Assembly: GCA_002245135.1 (NCBI GenBank)
Contig: NGBS01001181.1
Coordinates: 1-64,000 of the forward strand
Reading direction: 5' to 3'
DNA length: 64,000 nucleotides
Source: Proteromonas lacertae
Lineage: Eukaryota > Sar > Bigyra > Opalinata > Proteromonadidae
Shown here: piece by piece, positions 49,700 to 61,675 of the stretch
How the letters are laid out: every line of letters starts with the position of its first letter
How positions within the stretch are numbered: the stretch's first letter is position 1
The notes under the pieces: model-generated
The model's database searches: none
What the model was told of the DNA's origin: nothing
What the model saw: the letters and a program-made list of their open reading frames with translations, nothing else
Made by a program: the position numbers and the translations under genes

Positions 49700-50522
49700 A
49701 TGTCTAAATCAACAGAAATCAAAGAAAATGAAACTGACAAAGCAGTTTTAGCAAGATATTCCTGTAGCAATTTTAGCGAAAAACCTATCGAACAAGGGTT
49801 GTTAGAATACATTCTTAAATTAACTCAAGTATAAAATCTAATAAACCTAATTAAATAGAGAACACCAACTTCTTGCAATTTGCAAAGCTATAAGATATTA
49901 ACTGTAAGAAATCCAGAACTGATTGAAAAGGTTCGGGAAGCTCATCATCCATCAAATCACAAAATATCTCAGAATGCTATACCAGTAATATTTTTGTCAG
50001 ATTTACAACCAAGTTATTCATTACCTGAATTTGAGAAATTGTATGAAAATGACAGTAAGAAAGAAGGATTTATGGATTTTGTCAGAAGCTTTAGTATGAT
50101 ATATATTATTATATAACATCATAGTGTCATATTTGATGAAAGAAAGATGGTATCATTTCTATAAAACACCTATTGCTGGAGCTGTTAGGTTTGGTATGAA
50201 TGTACCAGGTGCAATAGATGCATTTGTATTTATATTACTTTATTATGCTATATATATATAGAGTTTTGGTGAAAAAACTGTTGGATTGGTAGTTGGAACT
50301 TTTGTAACACTCTGTGCTTCACATGGCATTGACACTCATATCATGGAAGCATTCTCTGATTGGAAAATACAAAAAGCATTGAATATACCTAGTCGTTATC
50401 AACCAAGTACAGTAGTTTGGTGTGGTTATCGATCTGAAGAACCAACAAAAACCAGTGTTAGATATGACAGTGATTATATCTTGTACGAAGATACTTTTGG
50501 CAATCCATTAAAATTGGATTAA
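49700..50522 (+). CDS. Nitroreductase-family flavoprotein (copy 3 of 3)
   Basis: Start MSKSTEIKENETDKAV, close to copy 2 at its N-terminus. RYSCSNFSEKPIE, RTPTSCNLQSYKILTVRN, NAIPVIFLSDLQPS, MKERWYHFYKTPIAG, SFGEKTVGLVVGTFVTLC, WCGYRSEEP. Introns at the same three points as its neighbours, all frame-keeping. Its last exon is clearly diverged from the identical pair, so it was not part of that exchange. FMN oxidoreductase by family; the substrate is not known. Stop TAA. Confidence 0.88.
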
Positions 50523-50682
50523 TTAATTGAAAATTATCATCATTAAGCATAAATTTTTATATATTGACAATTATAAAGAATATTAATTGTTTTAAAAACA
50601 TTGTTATATTAATATATCATCTCATTGTAAAGAAAATAAGAAAAACAATATCAAGCAAAAGTTTGTAATTTCATTTTGAAAC

Positions 50683-51283
50683 ATGTCTGATTGGGGAAGA
50701 GTGAATAGAGAAAGAGAAAGAAAAAGAAGGGAAGAAGAACAAAAAAAGCGAATTGAAGCAGAGGAAGCTAGATTATCTCATGATGGGAAGGTTGTTGTAC
50801 CTGCTGTTGTATTTAGATATGTCATGTCATACTTTTAGAAAAATATAGATCCATGTTTAATAAATTTTGGTGACACTCTTCGAAAAAGACTAATTTTTGG
50901 TATTTGTACTGGTTTATCTACTGGTTTCTTATGTGGGGGATGTATTTATATTTAGCTTATGTGTATTATAAATAGATTTTTCATTTTTAAATGACGAAGG
51001 TAAGTTACAATTGTCACATTCAAAACATTTCATAAGAAATAGTTTGAAATCAATTGGAAATGGAATGATGCTTTTCACTGGTTTTAGTGTAGTGTATGTA
51101 TTAGCAAAGTATGGGATTATGTACGCTAGACAGAAATCTGGCTTCATTAATAATGTTGGTGGCATAATTGTTGCTGGAATTCCATTTTACAGAAGTGCTT
51201 TTTAAAGAAGAGGGTTTATATTTGTTGCAGGTTTGATAATGTATGATGTAGTAACAGATTTTGCAGTCTTGTTTAAGAAATAA
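50683..51283 (+). CDS. Tim17/Tim22/Tim23-like membrane protein with an in-frame TAA
   Basis: N-terminus is strongly charged (MSDWGRVNRERERKRREEE), then four hydrophobic segments with glycines, among them LIFGICTGLSTGFLCGG, GNGMMLFTGFSVVY and GFINNVGGIIVAGIPF, in the manner of the Tim17/22/23 family (inner-membrane import or NDUFA11-type proteins). Introns near 50805-50838 and 50942-50975. A TAA at 51203-51205 interrupts FYRSAF-stop-RRGFIFVAGLIMYDVV. The frame stays open for 25 more good codons to TAA at 51283, completing the fourth segment. A 36-nt GTGC..GCAG segment could be spliced out instead, but it looks unlike other introns here. Confidence 0.65.
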
Positions 51284-51431
51284 TACTTTAATATCTTTTC
51301 TTTTATTAACTCTTATTGTTGTTTTTCTTTTTATCTTCTATCTAGTGATTGAAAATCGTTTTAAACATTTTGGGTTATCCAAAATTATAAAAAAAATATA
51401 ACCGAAAACAGTTTTCTTTTAAATTTTTGGA

Positions 51432-54400
51432 ATGGCTGCTAAAGTAGAGCCCGAAATAATTCCAAATCCTACATCAGTTACTAATACATATTTAAATGGT
51501 CTAGATGCTGATGAAAAGATAGAACCTGATATATCTTACCATGCTAGTCGTATGCGTGCTTCTGAACCTCATAAAGGAGAAATTCTTCCCAATTCTAGAA
51601 TGAATTTAACCGATGTTCAGCCTAATGAAGAATATTTTATTCCAATGGAATTGGCAAAAGAGAAATTAGAAAAAGTGGTTGAAGATATGGATAAAATGCG
51701 TTTGAATCATCTTAAAATGATTCAAGATGCTCAACTCACTTTTAAAGAAATAGATACAAATACAAGAAACCATTACACAAATTTCATCCAACAAGTAAGA
51801 TCTGATGCAAATTCAAGAATTTCTACACACATAAAGACAATTCGTATGCTTGAAAGAGATTTACAAGAAAAAATACAAAACTATACAGAGAAAATATCAT
51901 CATTAGAAGGACAAATCTCAACTCTAACATCTGAAAAAGAACAGATGATGGTAGAAAATCAAAAAACAATAACAGAAATAGAAAATAAATATTCATTACA
52001 AATCAAAGATCTAGAAAATGATTCACATAATCGACAGAAAGAGAATGAAGAAACTATGAAGAAAATGAAAAATAAATCGATAGAAGATCAAAAAATGATT
52101 AAAAATTCAGCTGATAAAGTAGTAGATAAATTAAAGAATGAATTATTATTATCAATGATGAGTGATATGATAAATAGAGTGTCTGGAGAAAACGCATATG
52201 ACAGAGTAATTGAAGCAAACAGAAAATTTTCCAATACATCATCCAATAGTATAAAACAAGTGAATACTGAGTTGCAAAAGTCAAAGAAAGCTGTTGCTGA
52301 TTTGAATAAGATGATAGAAAAGAAGAATAAAGAAATAGAAGATATAAAAAGTCAATTAGAAAAGAAGGATAAAGATATTGCTGATATTCAATCTAAATAT
52401 GATCAAATGTCAAGTTCTAATGAAGATATGACTAAATTAATAGAAGAATTATCAAATACAAAGAAATGTGTAGAAGAAAGAGATAAAGAAATTGAAAATT
52501 TAAAGATAAAAATAAACAGTAATACAATACCAGTAAAACAAGAAGAAAAGAAGGAAGATGTAAGTGTAAAAGGTGATAGTAATAGTAATAATGTTAGTTC
52601 AGATGAATTAAAAGAAATTGAAGATAGATTAAATGCTAAAGAAAATGAATTTAAACAGCTACAGGAGAATTATGATAAAATGAAGATAGATTATGAAAGA
52701 ATAAAACCATTTGAAAATGAGAATAAAATCAACTTAAATAAAATTAATGATTTACAAAATATTGTTAATTCATTACAAAGTAAATCAGATAGTAAAGATC
52801 TAATAAAAGATTTACAGGAAAAGAATAATATAATACAAGAAAAAGAATCAAAGATATTGATATTAAAAGATGAAATTAAACAGATAAAAGATGAATTGAA
52901 AGAAAAAACAAATGATTTTGAAACATTACAAAATGCTAAGAATGAACAAATAAATGCATTAGGAAATGAAATAGAAGAATATAAACAAAAAATTAAAGTA
53001 CTTGAAAGTAGACCTGCAATAGTTGAAGAGAGTAAATCTTCATTATCAGTTAAACCAAAACCAGTAGCTGCTATTGTTCCTGTAGCAACTGTTTCATCAT
53101 CTGATCCATCTGAATTTAGAGAGAAATATACTCAATTAAAGAGACATTATGAAAGTGTAATACAAATTAGAGAAAGAGAGTTATTAAGATCAATGACTGA
53201 TTTGATGGTTAATAAAGTATCTAGTGTTGAAGCGAATGAGAGATTTGTAAAAGAAACAACACAATATTATCAATGTATATATTATTATTATATTATTATT
53301 TAAATAGTAAAATTACAACAAAAACAAAAGAGAATTGATGAATTAACCAAACAAAAAGAACAATTAAAGAAAGAGAGAGATAATATTGTAAATGAAATGA
53401 ATCAAAAGAGATTAGAAGCATTAGAAAGTCTAAATGATGATGAAGAAGATGATAATCAAGGAAATAATCAAGAAGAAAAGAAAGAAGAAATAATTGTTGA
53501 ATCAAAAGGAGGTGAAGAAGTAGATGATGATGAATATAATGCATTATTGAAAACAATAGAATTATTAGAACAAAAGTTAATAGAATTAGAATCGAATAAT
53601 ATACTTAACGAATATAATGAAGCTTATAATAACAAAGTGAATATGACTCAAGAATTGAAACAGTGGAAGGAAGATTATAAGAAAGAAAATGGTAAAGAAA
53701 TGCCAAAGAAAATAATGGAAACAAGAAAAGATGATTTTGTAAAGATAAAGAAATGGGGAGATACTGCAAAGAAATTAAAAAGTGAAGCAGAAAGTATAAA
53801 TTCACAAATTACTCAAGTAAAAGATGATATTAAAGAGAAAAGAGAGCAGTTAGAGAGATTAAAACATAGTGAAAGTAAACAAAGTGAAGATAAGCCAAAG
53901 CCAACAGTAGCAAAAGTTCAATCAAGTGTTCCTGTAGATAATTCAAAATTAAAAGAATTAAAAATATCATTAAAAGCTGCAATAATGAAAGAACAAGAAG
54001 ATTTGAATAAAATAAGAGAATTAGAAGATAAAGTGAATGAATTAGAGCAATCCAATTCACAACTAAAATCAGAATATAATCAATTGAAATATGACTATGA
54101 TAATAACAAGCAAGAATTAGCAGTTAATACATCAGTTGATGTTTCTCAATACACTGAACAAATTGATATATTAAATGATAAAATAGAAGATTATAAACAC
54201 AAAATAGAAGATTTGGATAGTGAAATTAGTGAATTGAAATATGCAAATGTAAAACCATCACCAACAAAAGGAGCTCCAATAGGTAAAGCACCTTCAGCTG
54301 CAGCAGGTGGTGTAAGTAGTGCAGAAGTGAATAAATTGAAGCGTGATTTAGAAAATGCCAATAAAAAAGTAACAGATGGAAATGAACAGATTGTTTCGTT

Positions 54401-56219
54401 GAAGAAAGAAGTTGCTGAATTGAAGAAACAACTGAAAGAAGCACAATCAAAGCCAAAAGCTGCACCTGGAGCAATTGATGAAAAGAGAGCTGCAGAGATG
54501 AAAAAACAGATTAAAGATTTAACTGACGAATTAGAAAAGACAAAGAAAGAATCAAAAGAAGAAATATCAAAGGCTAGAAAAGAAGCTAGTGAATCTGGTA
54601 AGACAGATAAAGAGAAAATAAAGAAGTTAGAAAAAACAGTAAAAGAAAATGAAACAAAAATGAGAATGCAAGAAAAACAGATAAATGATTTACAGAACAA
54701 CACTGGAATTAGTAAAACAGAAGTTGATAAAATGATGAAAGAACAAGCAGCATTATTAAGACAACAAAAAGAACAAAGCCAGAAACAAATTGATGATATT
54801 CAAAAAGAATTAGATAGAACAAAAGCAATAATGGAAAGAGATGTTGGTAATTTAACCAAAGAATTAAATCAAACAAAAGAGAATTTAGATACAACAACCA
54901 AAGAAAGAGATGAAGCAAAGAAAAAGATTGTTGAATTAGAAGCTCAGTTTAAAGATTTGGATGAATTGAGAGAGAAGGCGAATAAATTGAATGAATTAAC
55001 AGAATCTAATAATCGATTACAGAAAGAATATGATGATATGAATACTAAATATAAGAAAGAAGTTGTATTAAGAAAGCAGTTACATAATAAAATAGAAGAT
55101 ATGAATGGCCAAATTAGAGTATATTGTCGTTGTAGACCAATGGCTAAATATGAAATAGAAAAAGGAACAGTTCAATGTGTAGCATTCCCTGATGAATATA
55201 CAATAGAAGTAATGACTCCACAAGGCACAAAACAATTCTTATTCAATAGAGTTTATGATATGAAAAGTACACAAGAAGAAGTATTTGAAGATACTTATAA
55301 TTTGATTCAAAGTGCTTATGATGGTTATAATGTATGTATATTCGCATATGGTCAGACTGGAAGTGGTAAAACATTTACTATGACTGGTTCTGAAGAAATG
55401 CCAGGTATTACTAGAAGATCAATTAATCGTTTATTTGAATTGATTAAAGAGAATGATGGTATTCATGTTGTTAATTTACAAAGTTATATGGTTGAGATTT
55501 ATAATGATAATTTAGTGGATTTGTTCTTTAGATTGAAGAATCAAAAGAATAAGAAAGCACAACCACCAAAATTAAAGATTATTAAAGATGAAAGAAATTT
55601 AGTGAAAGTTAAAGATAGTGTAATATTGCCATTACATACAGAAGAAGAAACTTTGAAATTATTTAATGATGGTAATGAAATGAGACATGTTGGTGCAACA
55701 GCAATGAATGAAGGCTCATCTAGATCACATCTTATATTTAGTATTATATTAGAAGTTAATAATTTACAAACAAAGAAAACTGCATTTGGTAAGATTAGTT
55801 TTATTGATTTAGCTGGTAGTGAAAGAGCTGGTAAAACAGGTGCAACTAATGAAAGATTGAAGGAAGCTATGTCTATTAATAAATCACTTAGTGCTTTAGG
55901 CAATGTTATTAGTGCTTTATCAACTCAAGAGAAGTTTATTCCTTACAGAGATAATCTATTAACTCAGCTTATGCAAGATTCTTTAGGTGGTGATGCTAAA
56001 ACACTCATGTTTGTTAATATTAGTCCTTCAGATTATAATTGTGAAGAAACTTGTCAGTCATTAGCTTATGCACAGAGAGTTAAGATGATTAAGAATAATG
56101 CAACTAAAGATAATGATTCTCAAGAAATAGCTAGATTAAAGAAGATTATTGCAAACTTAAGAGCTGGTGGAGATGGAAATATTGATGATAAGACTGTAGA
56201 AGAAGCTCCAGCAGAATAA
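51432..56219 (+). CDS. Kinesin-14, C-terminal motor with very long coiled coil
   Basis: About 1,584 residues after removal of one 33-nt intron (53275-53307). N-terminal ~80 residues non-helical, then about 1,100 residues of charged coiled coil broken by proline-rich spots (VKPKPVAAIVPVATV, VKPSPTKGAPIGKAP). The neck KQLHNKIEDMNGQIRVYCR leads into the motor, a kinesin-14 mark for minus-end movement. P-loop GQTGSGKTFTM, switch I NEGSSRSHLIF, switch II DLAGSERAGKT, and the end SLAYAQRVKMIKNNATKD are all intact. The tail carries no recognisable FERM or MyTH4 domain. Role likely in spindle or ciliary/basal-body transport. Confidence 0.95.
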
Positions 56220-56352
56220 GATGTATAATAATTTTCTTCTTATCTTTTATTCTTTATACCGTTATATTTTGTTATATTATATGTTAATATGTGTTGCTAT
56301 GGAAGAAAAACAATAGCAGGCTTGAATTCTTATCAAACATCATTTTTTTTAA

Positions 56353-56799
56353 ATGTTGAGAAATCTCCTTAGTCCTTTTCATAATGTTTCAAAAAATGCA
56401 TTATTATATACAAGATGCGCATTTGCTACAGATGAATCACTAAAAATAGATCCTCCAGGTAAATTTGTAAAACTACCATTCTCTGTATTGCTTAAAAATA
56501 TAATTAAATGTTTAGATTGAACGTGTAAAAGTGTCTGGAAAGCTACCAGTTTATACAGGTATTGATTAGTAGTTATTTAATAGATATTCGAAATGGTAAG
56601 ACAAGAGTCACAACAATAATCAGAAAAATACATGGAGATAAGAATGTATTATTATTATAATCATTGTACTTAGGAATTCGTAAAACAGTTACATGAGGTA
56701 GTACCCAACAAATCAATACAAATTAGAGCTGGTAGTGTAGAAGTAAATGGATATGTTGTAAATGAAGTAACAAAATGGTTGACTTCTCTTCATTTTTAG
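56353..56799 (+). CDS. Mitochondrial ribosomal protein mL49 (Img2 family)
   Basis: Large-subunit mitoribosome protein. Presequence-like start MLRNLLSPFHNVSKNALLYTR. After three introns (about 56488-56518, 56563-56587 and 56644-56671) the chain reads VSGKLPVYTDIRNGKTRVT, TIIRKIHGDKNEFVKQL, then VEVNGYVVNEVTKWLTSLHF and TAG. The NLPVYTD / IRKIxGD / KGxxxxELKxWLxxxGF order is that of MRPL49 and Img2. Shows that the organism keeps a translating mitochondrion. Length about 120 residues. Confidence 0.9.
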
Positions 56800-56902
56800 T
56801 TTTATAAGTTATATATATTATTCTATGTTTATTTAAATTAATAAAACATCACCACCAACATTTAAAACAAAAATAAATTAATTAATGAAAAAAAGACATA
56901 AA

Positions 56903-58746
56903 TCACCTCACATTTACATTATTATTACTAGAACCAGTTGAAAAATCTGTTTCAATTGAAATATTACTATTCAACCCCTGTTCAACTGCCTCTTTCTGTT
57001 GTTTCTGTTGTTCTTGAATTCTATTAGCAGTTGCAATTATTGCTTTTTCTACATATTCCTTTAATCCACCTACTTTCCTATGTGCAGTAGTAAATATAAA
57101 CGCCTTCTTATGTTGATATTTAGGGATAGTAACTAATTTCTTTGATATTTTTATTAAATCTTCAATATCAGATGTGAAAATATCATAAACATCATTTGGA
57201 GTTGCTTCATATTTTCTATAATCTTTATTAGTTTTACACTGCAAATAATTCTCTTCTCTTATCTCTCTTAAAAACTTTAATATCATTGTATATTTAATAC
57301 TAATAAATATTAATAAATAATAACAATAATATATATATATACTCTTCTGGAATTTTATATATTTTAATAGCATTTAAATCATGTAGAACAATACTGACAG
57401 TTCTTCTTCCATATGATATTGATTTTCTTTCTGGAGGTTTAGGTTGATTATATTTCTTTAATAAAATTGACTCATACTGATCCCATAATATTCCCATCAT
57501 ATATTTCTTACATTCCATTCTTTTACACCATCTTCTAATGTGTTGTTGTAATAACTTCACATGATAGGAAAAATTACCAATAATCTATAGAAAAATTAAA
57601 TTAAATTAATATAAAAGAAATATATATATACTTTAGCAAAATCATTCATTTTATTATTAGCTATTAAAAATGACTGTATAATATTAGAAGCATGTTTTCT
57701 TCTATTCTTTCTTCTTCTTTCAACTGCTTTAATTGCTAACTTTCTTATTCTAATAACATGTTGTCTATATATTCTACCTCTTTTTATTGCTTCTTTCTGT
57801 TTAAAACAATACTGCAATGATTTACAAACTTGTACTAACTTCATTTTTGCTTTTACTTTTTCTCTTTCAGTTAATCTCTTCATATGACATATTCTTAGAA
57901 ATTCAGCACATGCAAAGAATTCCATTAATATTTTCTGTCTTGCCACTCTTTCAGTTTCTAGTTTTAACATTGTTCTTCTTCTTTCCCATCTTTGCATATC
58001 ATTATCTCGATGATTGTAATTCTCAACCATATGAAATTTACTATTTAAAAAATATATAATGATATTTTTATATACGCTTTTACAATTGCACATTTCATTC
58101 TATATTTCCTTTTATCTGCTTCCATTTGTCTTCTTTTTTCTATTTCTTCTGGTGAATAGTAATTATTATCTACTTCTTCCAACCTTTTCTTTATTATTGT
58201 TGTATTTTTAATTGGATTTAATGATTCTAGTTTTTTATTCAATTTATCATATTCTTCATCATTACATTTTATTTCTTCTATTTTTTGATATATTTTTGTG
58301 TATGTTGGTATTGAATTTGGTATATGACCTACTGTATAAGCTGACTGTCTTAGTTTAATGGATCTTTTTGGTGGTTTTGGATGAGCTAATCTATCCCATA
58401 TATTGTTTGGCATTTTTATTACTCTTCCCTTTCTTATTATTGGTGGATCTTGACCTGGTGGAGGTGGTGGATATAATAATCCAAATTTTGGTTTATTTTT
58501 ATCTTCTTCCTCTAAATTTCTATTTATTCTTAGGCAAGTCCAAGGTCTAGAACTTCCTTTAGTATCAGGATCCTAAAAATCATAATAATCATTAAATAGG
58601 TATACAGAACCTTCAAATCTCGGTAGAAATTTTCTATTAAATACAGGTTTCAATGATGAAAACAATGGAGAAGTATTATCAAAAACTGGATCTTCTTCAA
58701 TCTCTGGTAAATCTGTAGTAAAACCCCAGTCTAATTCATCACCCAT
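56903..58746 (-). CDS. Basic helical protein of an unrecognised paired family (member A)
   Basis: About 550 residues in five exons. Start MGDELDWGFTTDLPE, then after an intron DPDTKGSSRPWTCLR, PNNIWDRLAHPKPPKRS, TYTKIYQKIEE, NNYYSPEEIEKRR, and a long Arg/Lys-rich helical part (MQRWERRRTMLKLE, AVERRRKNRRKHASN). The C-terminus has KFLREIREENYLQCKT, DVYDIFTSDIEDL, KISKKLVTIPKYQHKK. The same blocks in the same order occur in the gene at 61676. No known family comes to mind; IQ-like basic helices hint at calmodulin or microtubule binding. Stop TGA. Divergent from succinyl-CoA synthetase beta by 144 bp. Confidence 0.75.
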
Positions 58747-58890
58747 GCTGATTAAGTCAAATCAATGTAACACTGTTTCCTTGAAGAAATAAAAAAGAAA
58801 ACTGTTTTTCTTGTTGAAATTGGTTTATCGAAATTTTCGAAAACTAGATTTTTTTCTCTGGTTTCTCTTTTTATTATTTTTTTCATTCTC
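58747..58890. promoter_or_regulatory. 144-bp divergent intergenic region
   Basis: Separates the start codons of the basic helical protein and succinyl-CoA synthetase beta. T-rich on the plus strand. No named element. Confidence 0.4.
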
Positions 58891-60280
58891 ATGCAATCTC
58901 TAAGAAGTTTGGGTTGTGCTTTCCGTAGTCTTAATAGATTTGTACCAAAACAATGTGGTGCAGTAAGATTTCTCAATTTACACGAATATCAAAGCAAAAT
59001 GCTTTTAGATAAGTATATTTATTATTTTAATATATTAAAGATATCAAATTACATGCCAAAAAGGAAGAGAAGCAAACACAGCACAAGAAGCTAGAACTGC
59101 TGCTGAATGGATCTTAAAAGAGAGTATATTAATGCAATCTTATATTTAGATCCAAAAGCTGATTTGATTATTAAAGCCCAAGTACATACAGGAGGTCGTG
59201 GTAAAGGTCATTTCAGATCTGGTTTACAAGGAGGTGTTCATGTTGTAAATAAGTATAAGTAACCCTTCTTATACATTATATAGTGCAGAAACAGTAGAAA
59301 AATTAGCCAAACAAATGATAGGCTACAAATTATTCACAAAACAAACAGGAGCTGAAGGTAAAATCTGTAATCAAGTTTTAATCAATGAAGGTGTGAATAT
59401 TGAGAAAGAATATTATTTTGCCATCTTACTAGATCGTTCAACTGGAGGCCCAGTAATGGTAGCAAGTGCAGAAGGAGGAATGGAAATTGAAGATGTAGCT
59501 GCAAAATCACCAGAGAAAATATTCAAAGAAAGTATAGATTGTGTAAAAGGAATGAGTAAAGAACAAGCTGTAAATATGGCTAAAAGAATAGGTATTAAAG
59601 GAGATGACCAAGTTGAAATGGCATCTACTCAAATGTTAAGATTATATAAATTATTCAAAGAGAATGATGCAACTCAAGTTGAAATTAATCCATTTGCTTA
59701 TGCATATGTTCCTGGTTTTGAGAAGAAATATTACTGTATTGATGCTAAATTAAACTTTGATGATGATGCTAAGTTCAGACATAAGGAATTACACGCTATG
59801 AGAGATCTAACTCAAGAAGATCCAAGAGATGTAACTGCTTCTAAATTAGGAGTTAATTTTGTTGGTTTAGATGGTAGTATTGGATGTATGGTGAATGGAG
59901 CTGGTTTAGCTATGTCTACTATGGATATTATTAAGTTATATGGTGGTAGTCCAGCTAATTTCTTAGATGTAGGTGGTAGTGCTACTAAAGAACAAGTTAG
60001 TAAATCATTAGAAGTAATTACTAGTGATAAACGTGTGAAAGCTATTTTGATTAATATATTTGGTGGTATTATGAGATGTGATATTATTGCTAGTGGTATT
60101 TCACAAGCTTTAGATGATTTACACAAAGACCCTAATTTCAAGATTCCACCACTTGTTGTTAGATTAGAAGGTACTAATGTAAAGCTTGGCAAGGAAATAT
60201 TAAGTAAGAGTCCATATAAGTTAGAATTAGCAAGTGATCTTGATGATGCAGCTAGAAGAGTAACAAAATATGCACATTAA
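58891..60280 (+). CDS. Succinyl-CoA synthetase beta subunit, mitochondrial
   Basis: TCA-cycle substrate-level phosphorylation, paired with an alpha subunit not in this window. Presequence [17 protein letters not shown], then [14 protein letters not shown], the ATP-grasp nucleotide loop [23 protein letters not shown] (metal site), [23 protein letters not shown] and [13 protein letters not shown]. Introns about 59011-59038, 59123-59148 and 59254-59284 keep the frame. About 430 residues, typical. ADP- versus GDP-forming cannot be told reliably. Convergent with the next gene by 50 bp. Stop TAA. Confidence 0.95.
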
Positions 60281-60330
60281 ATTGATATTTTGGCATAAAT
60301 ATATTATAATTATATTAATAATGTCTATAA

Positions 60331-61558
60331 TTAGAGGGGTGGTTGTTTTTCTTCTTCAATAATTGTTTCATTCTTATTTATATCATCATCATTTTCATTA
60401 TCTTCTTTCATCATCATTAGTTTTTCATACATTTCATTCAGTTTCATCTCTACCTTGTTTAAATGATATCTTTTATCATAATTAGGACAAATACAATGCT
60501 TTAATAATTTATACATATCTTTACTATATCTATGTCTAGGAATAGCTTTAGATTTGGGAGGAATATCCACATTACCTGTCATTATTGCATATTTCTCAAT
60601 TCCGTTCTCTACTGTCTCAAATGGACTTAATCCAAATAAAATAAAATAAAACGTACATCCTAAAGACCATACATCACATCTATCATCCAAATATATATTT
60701 AATGGAACATCGAATAATTCGGGAGGTCTATAAGAAGCTGTGCATATTCTCTCTGAATCCTCTTGTATATCAGTACAGAGTGCTTTACTATCAACTAAAA
60801 ACTCTCTTGGTCTACAACTACCAAGATCAATTATAATTGGTATGAAATAGGTTGTATTATCGATTTTATCAGTTATTTTGTTGAGTAGTATGTTGTTTGG
60901 TTTTATATCTCTATGGCAAAAGCCATTTAAGTGTATTGATTTCAAACCATTCACTATTCCTAGAAACAATTTCACACAGGTTAATTCACTATAAAATCCA
61001 TTCTCATTATTGTATTTATTATTAATAATGGTGAAGAGAGAATTAAATGGATAATATGGATATATTAATTGATAGTATATTCTATTAGTAAATAAAATTA
61101 GCAAAATTATACTCATTATAAATATTTGATGCTTTTAATGGGGTGACAAATGGATTATGAACGGCTTCACTTACTGCTACTTCACGATTTATATCTTTTA
61201 AATGGTGATTTCCTTGAATTAATATTCTCTTCAAAATGTACAGCTTTGAGTCATTATATGTAGTACAGAGATAGACTTTAGAATAACCACCTTCTGCTAT
61301 TTCTGACTATTTTATTAAACATCGTTTAATATTTATACTAACACAATATAAGTTGTATCATCGATAGTATGTTCTTCAAATCCAAAAACAAATTTAAAAA
61401 ATGAACCAACAAAGTTTAATACACCACTATTATGAATATCTAACAAAAGAGAATGAAAAGAACTTGATTTATACCTTCTGGTTCTATTTCGTAAGGAAAA
61501 TCATACACTCTATACTTATGTTGTATTCTCTATTTCGATAAAAGTATTTATATACCAT
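60331..61558 (-). CDS. STK16/NAK-family protein kinase
   Basis: Gly-rich loop IAEGGYSKVYLC, lysine ILKRIL, catalytic CHRDIKPNNILL, DLGS instead of DFG (normal for STK16 and other NAK kinases), TASYRPPELFD, DDRCDVWSLGCTFY and FGLSPFE. STK16 works at the Golgi in secretion. Acidic tail (EDNENDDDINKN). Introns about 61088-61118, 61315-61346, 61443-61476, and 61530-61555 directly after the start. The first exon codes only for the initiator ATG (61556-61558) before GTATAT. Reading on without splicing stops after 18 codons. The N-terminus then runs RIQHKYRVYDFPYEIE. Confidence 0.85.
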
Positions 61559-61675
61559 ATCTTCACTTATTTACAAAAAAGAAGAAAAAAACTAATACAG
61601 CTCAATACAAAAAATACAAATGTATTTACTAAAAACCACAAAAAACAATAATAGACATGTATATATATGATTATA

